A stretch of 64,000 bases of DNA from Nymphaea colorata (GCF_008831285.2 NC_045144.1:24875716-24939715); one strand, 5' to 3'. Shown: positions 22,513 to 35,395, counted from the stretch's first letter. Translations and numbers: made by a program. The notes: generated by a model from the letters alone, not told the origin.

Positions 22513-22942
22513 CAAACTACTTATATGTATCCACACCATTACCCACTGCTTCCAAGATAATCCAAGATGCCCTCTATTGTTCCTTGCAACACAATCTTTC
22601 AAATCAAATAGAACTTGAACATCATTTTTGAAAAGAATTAACATGGCATTATTATGAGAACAATTTCACACAGAAGAAACCTCAAAATGATTGAATGTGG
22701 TCAGACTAAGAGAAATGATATTGAAAGATATACAAAATGTGTCATTTCTAATATTCTAACATTTAGATCCACAAGAGGGTGGGGGGGAGGGGGGAGAGAG
22801 CTAAACCTACAATAACCACGAACACACAATTATGACCAAATAAAACCCCGTTGTACTTATAGGTGACAAAAGTATAGAACTTTTGTTCCTATAATAAACA
22901 ATTCATTTGTAAGTGTTGGATTATATTCATGGCTGGACTCGA

Positions 22943-24555
22943 TGTTAAAAACTCAAATTTTTCAACATCAGAATTGGAGCAATGTCAAAATTTTACAAAA
23001 AAAATATGAAAAAATGCAATTTCAAAGCAAATTTTGAATCTAAAGAACAATTTAAATTCAAATCATGAATTTGACTCGTGGCACGAATCCTAACATAGGA
23101 TTATGAGTCCAAACTGGATTCGAATTAGAATTTGAAATCCCAATCCAATTACCAATGTCATTTGAAATCCATATCTAATTGCAAAATTCAAATTTTGATT
23201 TAAATCTGAGAATTACATCTAATTCGGTCTAGAATGATGTGTGGGACCCACATGTAGTGCCACCTAGGTCATGTGGTCAAAAGCCCCCAAGGGGTTACGC
23301 ACTTCTTCTTTTCAAAAATATCTCCTCACAGTTACTTTACTCAGTCAAAGTACAATTTAGCTCAATCAAGATCTTTCCTAACTCAAATTCATCAAATTAT
23401 CTCACTCAAATCAATATCAGCTTGCAGATGAGCTTCGACTTTGGTTATTTGGTCAAATTTGACTAATTTAAACAATTGTGCCCTTCTATAATCAAATTGA
23501 GATTTCAGAACTTAAATTGGGATTTTATGAAAGGAAAATGTACATTTTAATTTGTCAAATATATAAATCAAAAAATTGAAATTCAATATTTAAAACCAAA
23601 TTTTGATTCAATTGAGATCCATAATCAAATTATGGACAAAATACCTTTTTAAGCCAAATTTAATAAAATTTTCAAAATGTATTCAAATTTAAATTCAATT
23701 GTTGTAATTCAATAACATTTAGAGCTTACTATTTTTGAGGTCTTCATCAAATTGCTGCAGCAATGAGCTAGAAGGAAATGCCAAGGAGGAGAAAAAAAAA
23801 ATCATCCAAGCCCCCTTCCCTCTCTCTCATTTCCTTCTTCACCTTCCCCTATTCTCTTTATCGATTTTGTCAAGTTAGGTTGCTTAAGTGAACCCTTACT
23901 TAGTATTTTCATGGTGAGAAGCTCTCTCTTCCCCACTGCAAATTCCAACAAGTAAGCCATTCTTGATCTTACTTTCCTAAGCTTGAATCCAAGTTTGAAT
24001 TCTTGCTTAGGATTGCTTGAATTAGAAAACAAGCAAAGAGGAAGATCAAGCATCAAGACCGACCATAAAGTAGGTAATCCCAATCCATTTTTCTTCTATT
24101 TCAGTTTCTTGCTATTTATTTTTAATTCCAGCACTCATGGGAAGGATTTATTTTCATATTTTTCATGGTTGGGAATGACGTCCAGCTAAAGAAAAAGCCA
24201 TGAATCAAATGTATATATCAACGCATGATGCATGCATGAATCAGTGATTTCCATGTGAGAAAGAGGTTTGCTATAGTATATATAATATAAATGCCAATGA
24301 TGGACAGACACATTCTTATAAAAGTGATCCACATTTGCATGGTGAAATTAAATATGAACCAGCTTGAGTGTTCTCTTATTTCCTTTCATTTAAAAGTCAT
24401 TTTAATTTGTGTTTTTTTTATTTTAATTGATCAAGGGCGGTAGAGGGGATTAGAAACCAGTTTTCAATCTCCCTACGTAAAGAAACCCAGCCATTAATCA
24501 TCATGATTCATAGGCCATGTGATCCCTCGTTAAACTTTTCATTTGGAGGGATAAC

Positions 24556-24625
<70 letters not shown>

Positions 24626-26501
24626 GTGCGATCTCTTGATTAAGAGTCATGCTTTTCTTTTAAAATCAGGTTGAAACATGTTTTCAAGTTGATTTTAAGA
24701 AAAGAAGATCATTCTGTTGATTTTCATAGTGCGAAGGTATGAAATCGCTTTCATTTCATCTTAAAGTTTTGCTTAATTCCAGCAACTCATACACAAAGTG
24801 TATGTAATTTGCTGAAATTAGATCATACTTTACAGGGGTTGGTTTAGAAATTTTAAAGTTTAGATGCTTGACATGCTAATGTTAAGCCACAAAGTGGCTA
24901 TGTCTTGTAGAACAATAAAAAGTTTTAATCCTATCTAATCGGCTCTCTAAAATTCCTTTTAGAAGTTGTTGATTTTATTTATCAATTTTCAAACTTACAT
25001 GAAATTGATTATATTTCAAGAACAATGTAAGATCATACTTAAGACCCTAATCTTTATATCCCCTAAAGAACAAAATCAAAAGTGTTTTAATAGTCCATGA
25101 AATGGATGGATTTTTTAGCACAAGAATTTGGAATTTAGCTTGATTTTGGGGAGAAAGAAAAGTTATTAGAATTCCATGACATGAATGAGAGCACGTGGCA
25201 TATGCTTTTTGCCGACTTGGATGTTTAGTTCACATGGAGTCAAACTGAATTTCACCATTTTCTAAGAGTCAAACACTCTTATAATCAATATTTAATTTTA
25301 AATCATTTAAATTGGAATAAAAATCTGATTTTTATTGAAATTTTGAGGAAAATAGATAATAGCCACGTTTCCCCAATATTTAAAAGGTGGATTTCATGTT
25401 TAGTTGCCTAAATTTTAATTCTTTTGAGATTCTCATCCATGACACAAGTTTATAGACTGCTTCTCTAACTTGTGCTTGAGAATATGATAAGCACATTTAA
25501 AGAAAGTCATATATTTTAATTAAAATCAATCTTTAAGTGTATATTGTATGATGTGTGGTTTCATATGAATAGACTTTGAGAGATTATGAGAGAGGTGAGC
25601 ATGAATGTTTCAAATGAATCAACTTTGAGAGATTATGAGAGAGTGAAGAATCTATGTCTCATATAGTTTCGTTTTGTATTTCGCACGTTCACACTCACTC
25701 AAAGTCAATAGCACCACATGCATCTTCTCAAGAAATTAAGCGATTCAAATTTGAGTTGCAACAAAATGGTGACCATGTCATATTGCAACAAGAATTTGTG
25801 AACTTAACTTTCAAAGAAAACACAAGTAGTGCATTAATAATCTTGGCCAAAATATATTTAGAAAACAACACGTTTTGTAATAAAGTGGAACCAATGTTTC
25901 ATCACAAGAATGAACTCTACCTAACTAAAACCCAAGTTTCTAATATTTTATACCAAATCACACGATTTGGCAAAAGAAAATTTTTCTTGCTAAGGTTACT
26001 TAGCCATTTTCCCAAAAATTGATCATAAGATGTTCACAATTTCAATCCAAAACTCATCTTCAGTTCACAACAAAAAAGTTAATTTTAATCTTCAAAATCC
26101 CCAATTAAAACTATTTTCAAGAATCATGGATTTCAAAACAAATGGCACAACAAAGGTTTTCAAATAAACTTGAAAACCCTCCAATCTTCAAATAACATAA
26201 AAAAATTCATTTTCCAAGGAATCTATTTTTGAATACAAGTTCAAATCACTTATTCAAGATGAACTTTGATTCTTGAATCCAAAACCTCAATGCACAAGCA
26301 TATAGGATTTGCATCAATAACTTGTACATGGTCTGAATAATCCTTAGTCCTTGGTCCAATTACCCTTGTGAAAAGCGGCAGGAATGGTTGGACCTCGTAC
26401 CGACGGGCAGATCCCTTTCTCATGATTTTTTTTTTCAAAATTAATTAAAAAAATTGCTGATTGTGCATTCAACGCCCTCGAGGACAGGGTAGGGCCCGTC
26501 A
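22943..26501 (+). mobile_element. 5-prime LTR of a gypsy-type element (3.56 kb)
   Basis: Starts TGTTAAAAACTCAAATTTTT and ends near AGGGCCCGTCA. It aligns over its whole length, in inverted orientation, with the solo LTR at 57818-61746, whose borders are fixed by a target duplication: shared GGATCTAATTCGGTCTAGAA or close (about 23215; 61405), the CCTTACTTAG block (23895; 60086), and AATCCAAAACCTCAATGCA near the right end. The preceding pentamer CTCGA has no partner because the right side of the element is lost. The open frame at 25654-26022 lies inside the LTR and is not a gene. Confidence 0.85.
24562..24621. repeat. (TA)n microsatellite inside the LTR
   Basis: A pure 60-bp tract, absent from the solo LTR apart from a short ATACATATA stretch near 59310. 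Confidence 0.97.
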
Positions 26502-27515
26502 TGTAGTTATTGGATCATATACAAGTTGTGTGAGATATCAATTGCACAAAACTTTCATGCATACCGGCATCATGTAGTAAACATTGAGGAGATTCCATGA
26601 ACTCCCTTTTACTTCAATTTGTCATACCATCCTCAATTTAGGAGTTGTATGAAGCCCATGTATGCTCTCAAATCTTTAAATCTATCTTGTAGGAATTTAT
26701 GCAACAACGCCATCTATTTTGCATCTTCTCATGAGTTTTTTTTTTTTAAAAACAAATCCTTACCTACACCATATCTCAGTCACTCAGTTTCCGGGCTATT
26801 TCTAGGACATTAGTCTAAGATATAGCCTTATAACTGGACCACCCAATTGGACTAAAAAGTCTCCTGATTAGTACCAAAATGGACAATAGTCCCGATATAT
26901 CGATGGGTGAACAAGGAGATTGGGGAGCCCAAATCTAGAGAACCCTTGGAGGAGTCTATGCTAGTACCATATATTTGGTATATAGGTATACATTGAACTT
27001 GGGATAAATCAGGAACAATTTACCCATTTATTCTCCATGGGTTCCAAGATCAATTTTCAAAACAATGCATATAGGCAAAAGTCCTAGGGAATGTATTATC
27101 AAATTTTCATTAATTGCTTGTTTGAATGCATGAGATGTGATGTTTTACAACGCCTCCAAACCCATGTCCAATGCCAAAACTCTTCTCAAGTTTCTATTGG
27201 GCCAATTTATGTCAACATCTAATACTTTCTTTTGTCCAGATAAACTCAGAAAGCATTTTCCCATATGACCACATCCTATTCGGGTCATGTCAAGGGTGAT
27301 CTGGATTTCGCATCATCCCAAATGGAGTCCACCTACCTCAGTAGTATCATTAATTGCACCCAACTTTCCGATGTATGCTGTCGGGCCACTTAGAAGATTG
27401 TGGTCTCGAAGAAGCAGCCAGTCTTGTCATGCAACCTGTTAACAACAGTCTAATCCATGTGATTGTTGAAAGATAGAACCCAAGAACCAGCACATTCTGG
27501 TTCACATGTAGTGAA

Positions 27516-28221
27516 ATGACAATGACTCTAGATGGGTTTTCTAGCATTATGGGTTTGCCAGAGCCAAAAGGTGATCCAAGAGGACCAATTGAAGACCAGT
27601 TCCTTGTGAACCAAGGTCAAGTCAATACTCTAGAAGTAGTCTGTAAACTCACAAGAAAACGTAGCTGGCCCTTTCTAGAGAAAGATGGACATCAATACCT
27701 CCAACTACACGAACTTGGTGAAGCATATTTCCAATATGTCAACCCTACTTTACTATCTAGAAGTGTTGCAGACAAGTACAAAAACTCCAAGGTGACTTGT
27801 ACCGCAAAGCTCATCTTCTTCAACAATGAAAAACACATAATGTATTTTCGCACAGCGAGCCTCTTCAAAAAATGGGGGCATGTCAAAGTCTGTCACACAA
27901 CTATAGCAATGGCAGCCTTAGAATTCCTTTATCGAGAATTGACCAAATTTTCAATTGGGGATACGGATTTGATAGAAGGGTGTGTTCTTCGCACTACAAG
28001 CATGGTTCTACAAACACATGGGGCCACAATCATGCCATTTTAAAAATAGAGACGGTCAATTATCCAGTATGGGGTACTATCATAGGAAGATAGAGGAAGT
28101 GGATGACTCCACCATCATTTGGAACTTCTTTGATCGATACACCTACAACCCAGTAAGAGGACCATGTGTTTGTAGAATGAAGTCCACCATCTATCCTTTT
28201 GTCCTAGATCATCATGTCTAG
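27516..28221 (+). pseudogene. ORF1-like region of the gypsy element
   Basis: Open at 27516-28043 (SSIMGLPEPKGDPRGPIEDQ, then RKRSWPFLEKDGHQYLQLHE) and continued in another frame at 27982-28221 (ALQAWFYKHMG, WNFFDRYTYNPVRGP). Some long-LTR plant gypsy elements carry a region resembling the plant mobile domain before gag, with a Leu/Trp-rich segment like the one here. The frameshift at about 27985 breaks it. Confidence 0.5.
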
Positions 28222-28859
28222 TTCATTATGGTTAAGCAAGCCAAGTTTTGTCAAGTTGTGTTGAACATTATCAAGTCTTATCAATCTCATTATCCTTTCA
28301 ATTTGCAATCAAAATTTGCTATTTTGTCATTTATATAAATTATCTCTCATCAATTCAAATCCTAACATTTTTAATTTTTCTTCTTACAAAGTGAACATCT
28401 GTTTTATAGTCGAGACTAGAGGCCAATAAAGACGGAGGGTGGAAATGGAACCAGAATAAGCTTTCATGGGAGACAAGGAAGAAGAATCCTCTTCTGAGAC
28501 ACTTCCCAAGACAAAAGCAAATGATCCGAAATATGAATAATATAAGAAATTCAGAGATACATTATCTTGTTTAATGAAGAGCAAGCCCAGGCAGAGAAAG
28601 CCAAGAAGAAAGGGAAGAAAACGAAGAAATCTTCGTCGAACAGTTTTGATTCTTCTGAAGATTCTACCATAGAATCCATTAGTAAGGAAGAACGAAGACT
28701 CCCTAGAAAAAGAAGAAAGGGGAATCGTAGAAAGAAAAAATTTAGGAAGTTGAAAAGAAGTTGAACAAAGTTCAACTTAAAGGCAAGAACAAAAAAATTT
28801 CACCTGCAAAGATTTCTATGAAATTTTGAAAAGATAAGCACATAACAAATTTATCAAAT

Positions 28860-29690
28860 TTGATGGCCATGGAGACCCAAAGGCACATTTGGCCACTTCT
28901 TCGCGGAATGCTATAAATTCGCTACAATCATAAAGCTCACTTTCAATGCTTCCGAAGGAGCTTGGAAGGAATTGCAGCAGTGGTACCGGGAGCACATCAA
29001 TCCAATTGAATTGAAAAATTTTGACAAACTAATCAACCTTTTCATCAACAATTTGACACAACCACTAAGGAGCCTCATTTCTAATGCTCCAATCAAATCT
29101 TTCATTGATCTTACTAAAAGAGCAGAATGCAACGAAGTAGGGATTGAAAATGGAGCTTTTGATGTTGTCATCCCAATAAAGGTTAGAGAAGATACAAAGA
29201 AGAACAACAAGAGTCAAAATGCTCCAGCCAACATTATATCCAATGCCGCCACCATCAAAAAAAGAAAGGGCATACTATTCTGAGAATAATGGAGTAGCGG
29301 ACAAAGTAGCAGTAGCAGTGGCCCTAAGAACAAACATCCTGATTGAGACACGACAAAAATTCACCCTATTAGAACATAGTTACGAAGAAGTCATGCACAT
29401 GCTGATTGAAAGAGGCACTTTGTTCCTCCCAAAAGTTTCCAACCCTCGACCAATGATAGGAAAAAACAAAGAACAGTTCTACTAATTTCATCATGCTCTA
29501 GGACACAATACAAAAGATTGTCTTGTGCTCAAAAATATTGTGCAACATGTAGACAACATAGAAATCATCAAGGAGTTTAGTGAACAACTGGATATCCTCA
29601 AAAACTTTCCTAAACATGAGAAAGGACCAGTAGCAATGGTCAGGTTTTCAACAAATCATCAAGTCATGGTGGCAAACGAAAGGGATTAAG
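28860..29690 (+). pseudogene. Gag region of the gypsy element
   Basis: After a frameshift near 28895 the frame reads FFAECYKFATIIKLTF, GAWKELQQWYREH and NLFINNLTQPLRSL, the usual retrotransposon gag pattern. 29370-29500 gives SYEEVMHMLIERG, and 29480-29560 reads FHHALGHNTKDCLVLKN, a zinc-knuckle-like block whose first Cys position is a TAA stop. The frame closes at 29687. Confidence 0.75.
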
Positions 29691-29929
29691 CATCCCAGGA
29701 TTTCTTTGAGTTACTTTTCAATCATGACAAATGATCCTTCAATCCACAAACTAGACCAGCAAACAAAACAGTCAAACAAAGATCGATCAAAAGTCACAAA
29801 TATGGGATCTTGAACCCTTGGAAGCCATTTTCAAGAAGGAAGGAATTAACCATAATGGAGAAATGAATGGGCTTTTGGACTATACAGAAATGGTCTGACA
29901 ACATTTTCTAATAAAGATCTACCAAATGA

Positions 29930-30330
29930 AGGCGCATTGCATAATGATGCCTTGCACATAGTGGTAGAAAGAAGGGGCACCAAAGTCTCTGATGTCATAA
30001 TCGAGGGAAGAGCAAGCCTGAACATTTGTCCACAATAGACTACATTAGGCATAAAGCATGCCGACTATACCCCATCATCAGTTTTCATTCATGGATATGA
30101 TGGAATTGGACAACCTTGCATATGAAGTATATGTCTGGATATGAATATCTCCGAGACGTATAATCAGGTTTTATTTGATGTGGTGGATATAAAACTCTCA
30201 TTCAATCTGTTGCTTGGCAGACCATGGATCATATTACCAATGCGGTTCCTTATACTCTACATCAGTGCATCAAGTGGACTCACAACATGAATACTATAAT
30301 AATTATGTAGAGGACAGGCAAAATCATCTT
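29930..30330 (+). pseudogene. Retropepsin region of the gypsy element
   Basis: HIVVERRGTKVSDVIIEGRA followed by SLNICP matches the plant gypsy protease block in which the catalytic Asp normally stands after VII; here it is Glu followed by GRA. LLGRPWI follows at 30210 and, one frame over, AVPYTLHQCIKW, so there is a frameshift at about 30228. The protease is inactive by motif and frame. Confidence 0.75.
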
Positions 30331-31019
30331 GTGCATCCACTGATTCTAGTACCAATATATACAATTAAGGTACTTAGTATTCGAGTATGCAAAGTAGAAA
30401 AAATATCCAAGGTGTTAGCAAATTGGCTATTCAGAAGACAAAAAAACAAATGTGGGAGAAAAAAGCTACCATGCTTGAAACAAGTTACAGAAGTCATTCA
30501 TTATTCAAAAATTTCAGCCAGAATGAGAAAGGATTGGATTTACTCATATGCTATGACTATCAGCCATTCACTGGCCTTGGCAAACATGAAAATGAAATCT
30601 TGGAGTCGATTACCTTAACAAGACAATGAGGCACTCAAGCCCTAGGATGTCAAAGTTATGAAAAAGTGGCTGTCGAAGAAGGATTCAAGCATGTATCTTT
30701 CGTCAAGAGCAATAGGCTGTTCACCATCAATCTGAATCAGCAAATCTACTATCATTTTGCCATCTAGTCATTATTTTGTCATTTTGTTGTCATTGTACTC
30801 TAATAGACCATGTGTCTTTATTCTGTAATACCTTCAAATATGCAATGACATATGCAAGTTACTTCCATATAAAATGTCTAACATTCAATCTAACCTCTTT
30901 ATAATCTTTAGGATGGTACCTGAGGATCAAATGTCACTTCAAGGATGTAAATCCAAGACTCACCGAGGTAGAATGCCCAGAGTTCATCCAAATAAAAAGA
31001 CAATATCAACCTTACCATT

Positions 31020-31173
31020 TATTAATGACCCGATTGAGGAAATTGACATTGGCATAGAAGAAAAAACCAAAAATTTTGCAAATTGGAACATGTCTTTCAG
31101 CAAAAGAAAGAGAAAAGTTGATAAACTTCCTCAAAAATCATCAAGAAGCCTTTGCATGGACTTATAAAGACAT
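31020..31173 (+). pseudogene. Start of the gypsy reverse transcriptase
   Basis: AKEREKLINFLKNHQEAFAW followed by TYKDM is the conserved lead-in to gypsy RT. The element ends exactly here. The open frame 31076-31333 runs on into antisense protease sequence and is a chimera without biological meaning that I can see. Confidence 0.85.
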
Positions 31174-31757
31174 GTCGGCACCATCGTCAAACAAGTGTCT
31201 CGATGGCAAGTATGCCTTCTATGAAGGACTTGTCTCCATAGAATATCTGAATCCACAAAGCTGGTTGATAGTGAAACCATCGTGGGGCACTTCATGGAAG
31301 AGCTGGTGGATCAGCTTTGGCTCTTGTAGGTAGACGACTAAAATGGATCAAACATTGATGTTTGGCTGGAGCAGGAGTCACAGGGGCGGCATGTCGTCCA
31401 TATGAGGTCGCTACCAGTGTCGAGGGTGGCCCCGTAGAGGCGGGATGGTGTACCAAGTGAGAGTTTCATGAGATACTCGCCGGAGCCACGCATCACAGGG
31501 CTGGAGATCATGCTGGTGGTTTTGGCAAATAGTGAAGCGATGCGGCGGCAGTGCAACATGGAGCGCAAAGCGAACTGTTTGGCTCGTTGGGCTAGAGTGA
31601 ATGAAAGGTCATAGAGAGGAGAGAGTGATGAGTCTCGATGAATGAGGTCTATGGAGAAGCCAAGAGGTTTGGAAGCGAATATGCTGGTAGGGCTAGGCAG
31701 CACTGCAAGTAGGAGCAGCTGGAGGAGAAGGCGGGATGCTGAGGAGAAGGCAGCCAT
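31174..31757 (-). pseudogene. Nepenthesin-like protease copy B, C-terminus lost
   Basis: ATG at 31757 by homology with copy A. Signal peptide (LLLQLLLLAVL), propeptide (FSIDLIHRDSSLSPLYDLSF) and first catalytic site TLDTGSDLIWTTC are intact to SMFDP; then TTTTAG at 31340 gives a stop where copy A has CGTCAG. Homology continues with frameshifts through the flap region (about 31240) to GTCGGCACCATCGTCAAAC and stops at 31174, where gypsy RT begins. Roughly the first 165 of 451 codons remain. Codon 60 is CGA here, the ancestral state of the TGA in copy A. Confidence 0.9.
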
Positions 31758-32568
31758 GGTGAGCACTAAAAGGTTGCCGTATTAAGGAGAAATGCGTAGA
31801 TATTTACAATGGAAGTTATAGTTAAGGTCACTGCTGATTAAGGTGGGGACGTAGATTTGGAAATTGTGGAGAAAATAAACATGTGATCAAACTAAGTAAC
31901 ATATTCGTTGGTGTAATCAGTAACCATCACAATGGAGAAAAGTTGGTAGCATGTTACACTTAAGCAAAGCTCGTAGTGGTTGGTTGGACTTCCACAATTT
32001 CTTTTTCTGTCTTTTCATTGGACTCAGTCAAATCAAGATCTGAATATTAGTCTTGAAAACTTTGGATCACAAATATTGGAAGACTTTCCTTCACAAATAT
32101 TTGAAGGACAGACACTTTAATGTATTATCAATGTGACGCAATAACCGGTGAATACGTTGCAAGAAGAGATTGTTTGAAGTTTTTGTCATTTGTGTTGCCC
32201 TTGTAAGGCACGGTAGTCCCTGCTCCAAAACCCGTCCATTGACCAGCTTAAACCATCAAGCTTGAAGTGAAAATCTCTGTCCCATTCTCTCTCTACACAT
32301 ATACATAGATGTCTTTCTACCCTTAGATATTATGGGCTTTCACCCGCTGATATTTCATCTGATTATTCAAAGTTACTCTGGTCACTCATGAGGGCCGATT
32401 GATTCACTATAATGAATGAATGAGAGAAAATAAAAAGAAAAATGTGACGAGTATTTTTCTTATATATGATTAGTTTATATCTTTTTTTTCCTTATTTATT
32501 TCTCAACCATCCATCACGATTGATTTAATGATCTTTATAAGTAAGAATACACACACACACACACACAC

Positions 32569-32606
<38 letters not shown>

Positions 32607-33195
32607 TGGATGTTGACTGGTCATCAAAAATTAAAAATCTGTCATTGAAAAAGTGTCGACTATTTAACTTGCAGCAATAGTTCACGATGCTTTGGCCATT
32701 ATTTATCAAACTTCCAAGTTTCTCATTTTACTCATCTGATAACATTATCTTACATATTTGAATTACATATATAAAAGAACGTTTAAGAGTATCAGTAGCT
32801 TTTTTCCATGGTAGCAGTGATTGGCAGGCATTACCTGGCCACTAATAATATTTTATATTAACAAACTCATGCATTGAGTGATTTTTTTTCCACTCTCAAG
32901 AATGTAAAACATTCCATGTTTCGTTTGAGGTTGAACTTGCTTTCACATGCATGGCCCATAGATATTATTAACCGACAAATTTTGGGTGGTGGCGAGCCCT
33001 CCGCTAGGCTAAAAGAATGAAAACTCAGCCGGATAAATCTTGACATCAGAGCATAATCTTGGACTCTTTCTCTTTATATGTTTGAACTCTTTGTCCTTGA
33101 AAAGAGCAGTCGACCTTTTGGTTGTTGTTAGCTGATAGCCATTCTCTCGGGCCAGGTTACCTATAATAGCTTGTAGACATCTAAAATGGTCTATT
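31758..33195 (-). repeat. Protease upstream region and tail, copy B
   Basis: 31758-32600 aligns with 17093-18120 without the MITE at 17467, and 32810-33195 with the tail (ATTATTAACCGACAAATTTT, CATTCTCTCGGGCCAGG). It includes a (CA)n and (TA)n tract at 32549-32605. The proximal TATA position is mutated. Confidence 0.8.
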
Positions 33196-33484
33196 GCTTC
33201 CACTGAAAGAGGATGTGAGCTCCTTCATACTTATCTTTTTGTTTTCTGTCGACAAATTGCATGGTACTTGCTATTTTATTATTTTACTTGATGCAGGAAA
33301 CTGTGTGAATATGGAATTACATCAAAAGCTATTTGACATGTACAGTAGATGCAGATCTGCTTACCAAAATAATACCCTCTTTGTCTCCTTTTTAGCACAT
33401 TAAAATGCACTTCGATCGCTGTTGATGAATAAGCACCATGTGGAAGACAATCAGCTATTAGTGACGCTCATTGGTATATATATA

Positions 33485-33520
<36 letters not shown>

Positions 33521-34398
33521 GGGAGAAAGAGAGAGAGGGAGAGGAAGAGAGAGCAGTCTGTAGTAAATAAAGATGTTCTCTGTTAAGCTGTGAGATTCTT
33601 ACTCAACTTGGTAGTGCTAAATTTGTGCCATCAATTGCTTTTTGTATTGCATATTTGTGGTCTTACAGTTACATGAAATAAGTTAAAGCCACTATTACTT
33701 TGAGACTCTCATCTCCCCTTTGATGTGCACCAACTTTAAAGTGGAAAAAGGTTGGTTGCAGAGAAGGAAAAAAGAGAAGAGAAGAAAGAGAAAAGGTTGG
33801 TGACATAATGATGGGAAAATGATGAGATCGAAAAGTAAGTTTAAAAGAGACTGGCTAATCCAATTGTTTTTCTCTTTGTATTTCTTTTCTCGCTCATTGT
33901 ACATATGTGTGTGTCTTTCTATTTGTTAATATCCCTGTTTACATCAAACCATAAGGTACGCTTTTTTTCTTACATGAAATGAAGAAATCGGACATGTGTC
34001 AAGAGACTTTGCCACATGCTGGCATATAAAGCAAATAGACGGTCTTCTTTTTCTTATTTTACCTGTTTTGCTCTGGTCAACTTTTGTCTTTCTTTTTTTG
34101 ATTGCTGGTCTTCTTTTTCTCTTTCCTTTTTTTTGCATTTTTAGTAAGTTAAAAAAAATATACAGTTGTCTTGGTTGGACCACAATTTCCTGATCTTTAA
34201 TTTGTAAAACTGTGCCTAGTATGGTAGATATTTAACATTTCCTGCTACAGTCCAATCCAAAAGTAAATGCACCAAAGGCTGGATATATAACATCACCTAA
34301 ATTTCTTGCTTGAATCATCAGTTCCTGTTGATGTATAAGTGCATTTCGTCGACACACAAAAGTTTCAGAATTTCTGGGTCGTTTAGTTATAAATTAGT
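33196..34398. other. No gene recognised
   Basis: Non-coding. Contains a (TA)n and (GA)n tract at 33474-33554 and purine-rich or pyrimidine-rich stretches at 33740-33800 and 34040-34140 that generate spurious Lys- or Phe-rich open frames. Confidence 0.5.
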
Positions 34399-34401
34399 TT
34401 A

Positions 34402-34603
34402 GGTTGTGTTTGTTTCATCTAGGATCTCAAATCTATGAATTTATGATCAAACCACCTACCCCCCTCCACTCATCTGACTTGAAATCCATAGTTGTTGACA
34501 TGTAGCAAGGATTTAAAATCTATGTTACCGAAACTAAGGATCTCCCAAAACATACCTTTTTATGCAGCTTTGAATCTAAGATCTGAGGCTATCAAACAGA
34601 ACC
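34402..34603. mobile_element. Tourist (PIF/Harbinger-type) MITE (202 bp)
   Basis: Left end GGTTGTGTTTG, right end CAAACAGAACC, whose reverse complement GGTTCTGTTTG differs at one base. Flanked by TTA on both sides (34399-34401; 34604-34606), the 3-bp target duplication typical of PIF/Harbinger. Subterminal inverted similarity continues inward (CTAGGATCTCAAAT and ATCTAAGATCTGAGG). No coding capacity. Confidence 0.85.
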
Positions 34604-34609
34604 TTAGGC

Positions 34610-35355
34610 TGGAAAAGTGAAATGACGGAGTAGCAACTCTTATCGTTTAACTGCTCTTGGAGATGACTAGTTAAATAAAAGCAGTTGGTGCAAGTGCAGT
34701 ACTTGTGGAAATATCTGAAAAAATTAGTCATGATCATATATAGAGCAACCTGCAGTTAACAAGCTTTAATCTGCAAATTTTTTATGAAGGAATATCATCA
34801 ACCTTATTAAAGGAATACAAATTCGACTCGCATCTTAATAGACCAATCTGCATATAATTAATAGACCAATCTACGTATAATTTCATCTATTCATTTCATT
34901 TCAACGCTCCATAGTTTCTGGCAAAATACATGTATAAAAATGGTCAAATGGTGACTCTCACTATAAAGTTACCCAGCCATTTAACCAAAGCTGGCATCCA
35001 TCTAGTGCAGATATTGGAGGGTTAGAAAAAAACATGGAGAAAATATAAAAACTTAGACGACAAAAATGTCTATTTTTGTTTTCTCTTTGTTTTTTCTTAG
35101 TCATCTGCTATGATAAATCAGATGGTCATGGTTAGATGGCTGAGTGACTCAAACAACTAGATCACCATTCAATCTTTCTATACATAAAACACCTAACCAC
35201 TTATATGGTCAGATGATATATTTGTGAGTGACAATTGCTTGACCACATACTTTAACAGCAAATGTATCTTTTATGAAAGTTTTTAGCAACATAAAATAAA
35301 AAAAAAAGAATGTATGACCATATCGGTAGCTGATTCGTTTCAATTCTCTTTATCT

Positions 35356-35395
<40 letters not shown>

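Larger units (their letters stand above)
21556..22942 (-). repeat. Protease 3-prime flank, copy 2
   Basis: Paralogue of 14989-15736 with two insertions (about 21855-22090 and 22137-22520). It runs up to ATTCATGGCTGGAC, the position matching the last codons of the protease in copy A, and is there broken by the start of the long LTR at 22943. The rest of this unit resumes at 31174, after the retroelement. Confidence 0.85.
26502..31173 (+). pseudogene. Internal region of a Ty3/gypsy-type element, truncated in RT
   Basis: Follows the 5-prime LTR directly. In order: an ORF1-like part (27516-28221), a Lys/Arg/Ser-rich stretch (28567-28764), gag (28860-29690), protease (29930-30330) and the first 50 codons of reverse transcriptase (about 31020-31173). 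Frames shift and stops occur throughout. No initiator-tRNA-like binding site was recognised just after the LTR. RT catalytic motifs, RNase H, integrase and the 3-prime LTR are absent: sequence switches at about 31173 to the antisense of a protease gene. Family is inferred from domain order and motifs; the very long LTR and extra ORF before gag recall plant elements such as Ogre or Atlantys, but I cannot assign it. Confidence 0.85.

Noticed and set aside
25654-26022. 122-codon open frame
   Set aside because: Lies inside the long LTR; the homologous place in the solo LTR is broken, and no domain is seen.
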